Below, in pieces: positions 15,035-17,709 of a DNA stretch of 17,709 nucleotides. The notes beneath the pieces were generated by a model that was not told the DNA's origin, did not search any database, and worked only from the letters and a program-made list of their open reading frames with translations. The stretch is from CALMFG01 sp963666035. GTDB lineage: Bacteria > Bacillota > Clostridia > Christensenellales > CALMFG01. The stretch covers positions 1-17,709 of the forward strand of contig CAXXJI010000017.1 in the NCBI GenBank assembly GCA_963666035.2, read 5' to 3'. Position numbers and translations under genes: made by a program. Each line of letters begins with the position of its first letter. The first letter of the stretch is position 1.

Positions 15035-15781
15035 TCATCGCTCCAAATCCCGGTTTTGTTTCTTCTGCTTTGCGGCGCTTAGAACTTCATCAATATTATC
15101 TTTGTTGATCATTTTCGGATTCTTCTTTTGAATCTCAATGAGCACATCACGATTATCAGTTTCTTCTTCGAGGTATTGCTTATAAAGTTTTTCAAGATCA
15201 GGAGCATTCATGACGGCATTCAAGAATGTTTTTGTTTCCGGGGTAATATCTGCCCAAGACACATATAAATCATTGACGGCTTTTTCAATTTGATTTTGTG
15301 AAATTGGATGACCAGCAGAGTGATGTGCCTGAAGGATACCAATAATATCGGACAAATCATTTTTAAATTGCCGTCCTGATACTAATTTCATTGCAACGAG
15401 ATATTCGCCAGATATAGTGCGAATATTTAAAATATTCGAATACGTTCGATACGGTTTTGAATACTGCATTAGCTTTGGTGAAAATGATTTTGTATTGGTA
15501 AAGTCAGTATTCAACCATCCGTTTGGCAAACCAAATTGATCGCCGATATAATTAATTGACTCTTTCATAGCGGAAGAGGCGTGAATAACAGCATCCATGT
15601 CATAGGTCATTTCACGAAAGCCATAATTGATTAGGATGGAAGCGCCGCCAACCAAAACAATTTCCGCTGGTGTCAGCTTGCCATTTCGTTTTCGAAATTC
15701 CTTCGCTAATTCTCTCAAATAGTAGTCAAGATTTTCTTTGGTGAATGGTTTATCATACGACATTACGGATCTCGCTTTCAA
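15035..15781 (-). CDS. AbiEii-like nucleotidyltransferase (toxin-like partner of the XRE gene)
   Basis: The product (248 residues from the ATG at 15781, 242 from the second ATG at 15763) has a nucleotidyltransferase signature: GG at 45-46 in VLVGGASILI, then DMD at 61-63 in REMTYDMDAVI, matching hG[GS] followed by DxD/E. The pattern fits small AbiEii/DUF6036-like nucleotidyltransferases found in toxin-antitoxin-like pairs, where such enzymes transfer nucleotides to tRNA or protein. It overlaps the 3' end of the XRE gene (29 bases, or 11 with the second ATG), showing coupled translation. The pair is enclosed by the 61-bp tRNA-fragment repeats. A toxin role is inferred. Confidence 0.82.
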   Translation of the reverse strand: MKARSVMSYDKPFTKENLDYYLRELAKEFRKRNGKLTPAEIVLVGGASILINYGFREMTYDMDAVIHASSAMKESINYIGDQFGLPNGWLNTDFTNTKSFSPKLMQYSKPYRTYSNILNIRTISGEYLVAMKLVSGRQFKNDLSDIIGILQAHHSAGHPISQNQIEKAVNDLYVSWADITPETKTFLNAVMNAPDLEKLYKQYLEEETDNRDVLIEIQKKNPKMINKDNIDEVLSAAKQKKQNRDLER

Positions 15782-16334
15782 CGATGTTAAATCTTAAGAA
15801 CTCGGGGATAGCGTGCTTCAAGGCCTTTGCCTTTATCTGCTCGTTATTTTCCGCTATAGCTATTGCATTTATGCTCGAAGGGAATATTGGAGACTTAAGT
15901 TTTGAAGATCGGATATCATTATAGTTTTGATATATCGGGATCTTATTTTCATGACTCAAGTAATCGATCATGGCCAAAAGGTAGAGTGCTTCAGGATACC
16001 ATCGCATATTATAATACTTGCGAATAATATTTGACTCTATCGTTTCAACAACAAAATCAATATCGCCAATGTCCTTCACCCGATGTTGAACATTGCTTTT
16101 AAAGGTTTCAAAGTTCTGGCGTGACTCATTTGTTGTGTCATTGACAGCATCAAGTAAATCTTCCATAGAAACATTTAGGGCTTGTGCTAATAGATATACG
16201 GTGCCAGCGGAGCATTTTTCGAGCTTGGTTTTCCCGCTGATAATATCATTTAATGTGGTGTGGGCAATGCCACTTATCTTGGATAACCGATATGGCGTCA
16301 TATTGTTTTTAGCTAACAATTCATTTATAATCAT
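15753..16334 (-). CDS. XRE-family HTH regulator, probable antitoxin
   Basis: The 193-residue protein starts with an XRE/Cro helix-turn-helix (about residues 4-60): MTPYRLSKISGIAHTTLNDI is the typical two-helix core and YLLAQALNVSMEDLL the closing helix. Residues 65-193 form an extra domain, possibly the toxin-binding part. The start (ATG at 16334, minus strand) follows AGGAGG (complement of 16343-16348). The promoter contains a long palindrome, so it is probably autorepressed. It is co-transcribed with the overlapping nucleotidyltransferase gene. Confidence 0.9.
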   Translation of the reverse strand: MIINELLAKNNMTPYRLSKISGIAHTTLNDIISGKTKLEKCSAGTVYLLAQALNVSMEDLLDAVNDTTNESRQNFETFKSNVQHRVKDIGDIDFVVETIESNIIRKYYNMRWYPEALYLLAMIDYLSHENKIPIYQNYNDIRSSKLKSPIFPSSINAIAIAENNEQIKAKALKHAIPEFLRFNIVESEIRNVV

Positions 16335-16354
16335 CCTACTGTCCTCCTGAATTC

Positions 16355-16383
16355 ATTATATCGGCGTGCCGATATAATGTCAA
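16355..16383 (-). promoter_or_regulatory. promoter with palindromic operator for the XRE/nucleotidyltransferase pair
   Basis: Reading the minus strand, TTGACA (complement of 16378-16383) and TATAAT (complement of 16355-16360) are both consensus with a 17-base spacer. A perfect 24-bp palindrome (16355-16378), arms ATTATATCGGC and GCCGATATAAT with two central bases, fills the spacer and the -10 box. Binding there would block RNA polymerase, which fits autoregulation by the XRE protein. Confidence 0.85.
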
Positions 16384-16446
16384 CAAATAGTGCAGTGATG
16401 ATTTTGTCTTAATACTAAATTGAAATCGGATTTACTTTATTGGATG

Positions 16447-16560
16447 TACTGCAACCGGTACTGCAACGCAGGAAACACTGTATGCAGTTAGATACTGTTC
16501 AATGCAGTTATCTTGTGGCAAACTTTATAAAAAGTACGCTATATGCAGTTATTTGCAGTC
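16447..16560. repeat. ACTGCAAC and ATGCAGTTA repeats near the right tRNA fragment
   Basis: ACTGCAACCGGTACTGCAAC lies near 16448-16467 and matches the motif at the tails of both tRNA-fragment copies (near 14149 and 14482). ATGCAGTTA occurs at 16482, 16502 and 16543, steps of 20 and 41 bases, close to two and four helix turns. The layout resembles arm-type recombinase or regulator sites. Confidence 0.5.
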
Positions 16561-16579
16561 AGATGCGGGTATTGAATTC

Positions 16580-16640
16580 AATTGGAAATCGTGTTTACGT
16601 GATGAGCGTAACGAGGGTTCAAATCCCTTCCTCTCTGCCA
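16580..16640 (+). pseudogene. class II tRNA 3' fragment; right 61-bp direct repeat
   Basis: This is a base-for-base copy of 13992-14052 with different sequence on both sides. It lies 2588 bases downstream, so the pair encloses the XRE/nucleotidyltransferase module. No 5' tRNA half is present. Confidence 0.65.
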
Positions 16641-16644
16641 AATG

Positions 16645-16709
16645 AACGGGTAACGCAATATTGGACACTTTTGATTAGAATGTCCAAATGCGGATACCCG
16701 TTTTTGTTT
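16645..16709 (+). terminator. large nested hairpin with T run
   Basis: AACGGGTA (16645 onward) pairs with TACCCGTT (ending near 16702), and inner TTGGACA pairs with TGTCCAA across a short AT-rich loop. TTTTTGTTT follows. It directly follows the right tRNA fragment and may be the ancestral tRNA terminator or an insertion-element end. Confidence 0.5.
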
Positions 16710-16865
16710 CGCCAAAGCGTAATTCATGAAGTTTTATTGGACAAATCGTGCACCATTTCCAAGGATAAATGCTCGAAGTAGATAAACGGGTATGATAAAA
16801 ACAAGTTTTGAATAATCAATCAAAACATATTTTTTCTTCTGCATTACACGGGGGTTCACGAACCG
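16710..16865. other. intergenic stretch before the IS transposase, no gene
   Basis: No supported gene. The right-hand terminal inverted repeat of the IS should lie here, roughly 20-80 bases beyond the transposase stop, but its partner end is outside the window, so I cannot mark it. Confidence 0.4.
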
Positions 16866-17709
16866 TTACTGGTTTTTTAGCGAATTTCGGTAAAGAGCCT
16901 CTTTCTCGTTCGGAGTCAAAAGGCCTAAACTGTTGTGCGGCCGTATGTTGTTGTAGAAATCCATGTACTCTTCAACTGAGGATATCAGCTCATCCGGCGT
17001 CCGATAATAATGATGATTCGCTTCCTCACGCTTGAAAGCATTGAAAAAGGATTCGACCACCGCATTGTCATATGGGCACCCAGCCTTTGAGAACGAAGAT
17101 CTAATGGATCGACATTTCACTTCTCTTCTAAACCAAGCACTGGTGTATTGTCCACCCTGGTCGCTGTGAAAGATCAGGTTCCTTTCAGGAAACCTACTTT
17201 TATATGCACTGACCATGGTTTGGATAACAAAGAGCGTGTCCTGATTAGTGGCAATATTGTACCCGATGATTTTTCGAGAGAACAGATCCATCACGACACA
17301 GATGTAATAAGCTTTATAATTCACTCGAACGTATGTAATGTCACTAACCCATATCAGATTTGGTGCTGGGGGATTGAACTCCCGATTGACTAAATCGTCT
17401 CTGAAAAGCGATGATCTCGAATAGTTATATGGTGTGTGATTCTTTCTTGGCCTGCACACCAGATTCATTTCTCGCAGTAACCGTCGTATCCGTTGAGGGC
17501 TGGTGCGATATCCTTGCTTCTGCATTAAATGGCATAGTTTCTTTGAACCCAATCGTCCTTTGGTTTCCTCAAACAGTTCCTTCAAAGGGGGCTTTAATAT
17601 CATGTCCTGCTTTTCAATAACGGTTTGATCAGGCCGGCGATATTTATAATGATAATAAGTAGACCGCCGGACATTCAACGTTCGGCAGAGAGAATGAATT
17701 GAATACTTT
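16800..17709 (-). mobile_element. IS3-family insertion sequence, partial
   Basis: The presence of an intact OrfB core supports an IS3-family element. The left limit given here is approximate because the terminal inverted repeats cannot be paired without the other end. Confidence 0.6.
16866..17709 (-). CDS. IS3-family transposase OrfB, cut by the window edge
   Basis: The minus-strand frame has the IS3/IS150-type OrfB layout: an HTH_21-like start (RRSTYYHYKYR), the region LGSKKLCHLMQKQGYRTSPQ, then an rve integrase core. Counting from TTG 17678, the DDE residues are D113 (WVSDITYV), D173 (HSDQGGQYTS) and E209 (DNAVVESFF), with the expected 35 residues between the last two. YMDFYNNIRPHNSLG closes the domain. 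The frame continues upstream to the window edge with further family-like residues (SLCRTLNV), so the true start and OrfA, usually joined by a -1 frameshift, lie outside. The catalytic core looks intact. Confidence 0.9.
   Translation of the reverse strand, partial: KYSIHSLCRTLNVRRSTYYHYKYRRPDQTVIEKQDMILKPPLKELFEETKGRLGSKKLCHLMQKQGYRTSPQRIRRLLREMNLVCRPRKNHTPYNYSRSSLFRDDLVNREFNPPAPNLIWVSDITYVRVNYKAYYICVVMDLFSRKIIGYNIATNQDTLFVIQTMVSAYKSRFPERNLIFHSDQGGQYTSAWFRREVKCRSIRSSFSKAGCPYDNAVVESFFNAFKREEANHHYYRTPDELISSVEEYMDFYNNIRPHNSLGLLTPNEKEALYRNSLKNQ

Noticed and set aside
13796..16640. CRISPR array
   Set aside because: The repeats are few, long and tRNA-derived, with no regular spacers and no cas genes.

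Overview
The window is low-GC, AT-rich DNA with strong AGGAGG-type ribosome binding sites and two clear sigma-A-type promoters. This fits a Bacillota (Firmicutes) genome, probably Clostridia-like, but I cannot name a genus. The content is accessory: a conjugation/secretion-like gene cluster, a toxin-antitoxin-like pair between tRNA-fragment repeats, an insertion sequence and several decayed pieces.

Layout. 37-804 encodes a SEC-C zinc-motif protein. 805-1709 holds no convincing gene apart from a coding-like remnant at 841-1035. 1710-2417 encodes an unrecognised three-helix membrane protein. A consensus-like promoter at 2641-2669 then opens a long run of + strand genes up to 13795: a 70-residue small protein, an E2-like (UBC-fold) protein, a JAB/JAMM peptidase, a ThiF/E1-like adenylating enzyme, a four-helix membrane protein, a 73-residue helical protein, a 1158-residue FtsK/SpoIIIE-type ATPase, a WXG100-sized protein, a 137-residue helical protein, an ADP-ribosyltransferase toxin whose N-terminal domain is homologous to that 137-residue protein, a small four-cysteine protein, a CD225/dispanin-like membrane protein, a VTT-domain membrane protein, and a single-pass membrane protein with a beta-rich outer domain. 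13796-14530 carries two copies of a tRNA-3'-end-plus-terminator repeat. 15035-16334 (minus strand) is an XRE regulator plus nucleotidyltransferase pair driven by a promoter with a palindromic operator. A third tRNA-3'-end copy follows at 16580-16640, and a partial IS3-family transposase runs off the right edge.

How the genes may work together. The centre reads as one locus joining a bacterial ubiquitin-like conjugation and deconjugation triad (E2, JAB, E1) to a type-VII-secretion-like module (FtsK ATPase, WXG100-sized helical partner, modular toxin). Three membrane proteins in the locus share an N-terminal signature, I-x-I-x-(D/E)-D-G-T-I-I, ahead of the first membrane helix. This suggests a common cytoplasmic docking or modification tag. 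No textbook ubiquitin-like modifier with a Gly-Gly tail is visible; the 70-residue first gene occupies the usual modifier position. I infer a contact-dependent or secreted ADP-ribosyltransferase system whose assembly, substrate or immunity step is controlled by reversible protein conjugation. I know of no description of this exact combination, but I could not search.

Two translation starts are irregular. The E1 gene has a strong ribosome binding site and ATG in a different frame from its body, with an A7 tract between. The toxin gene has homologous coding sequence upstream of its first GTG but only an ATT codon in start position.
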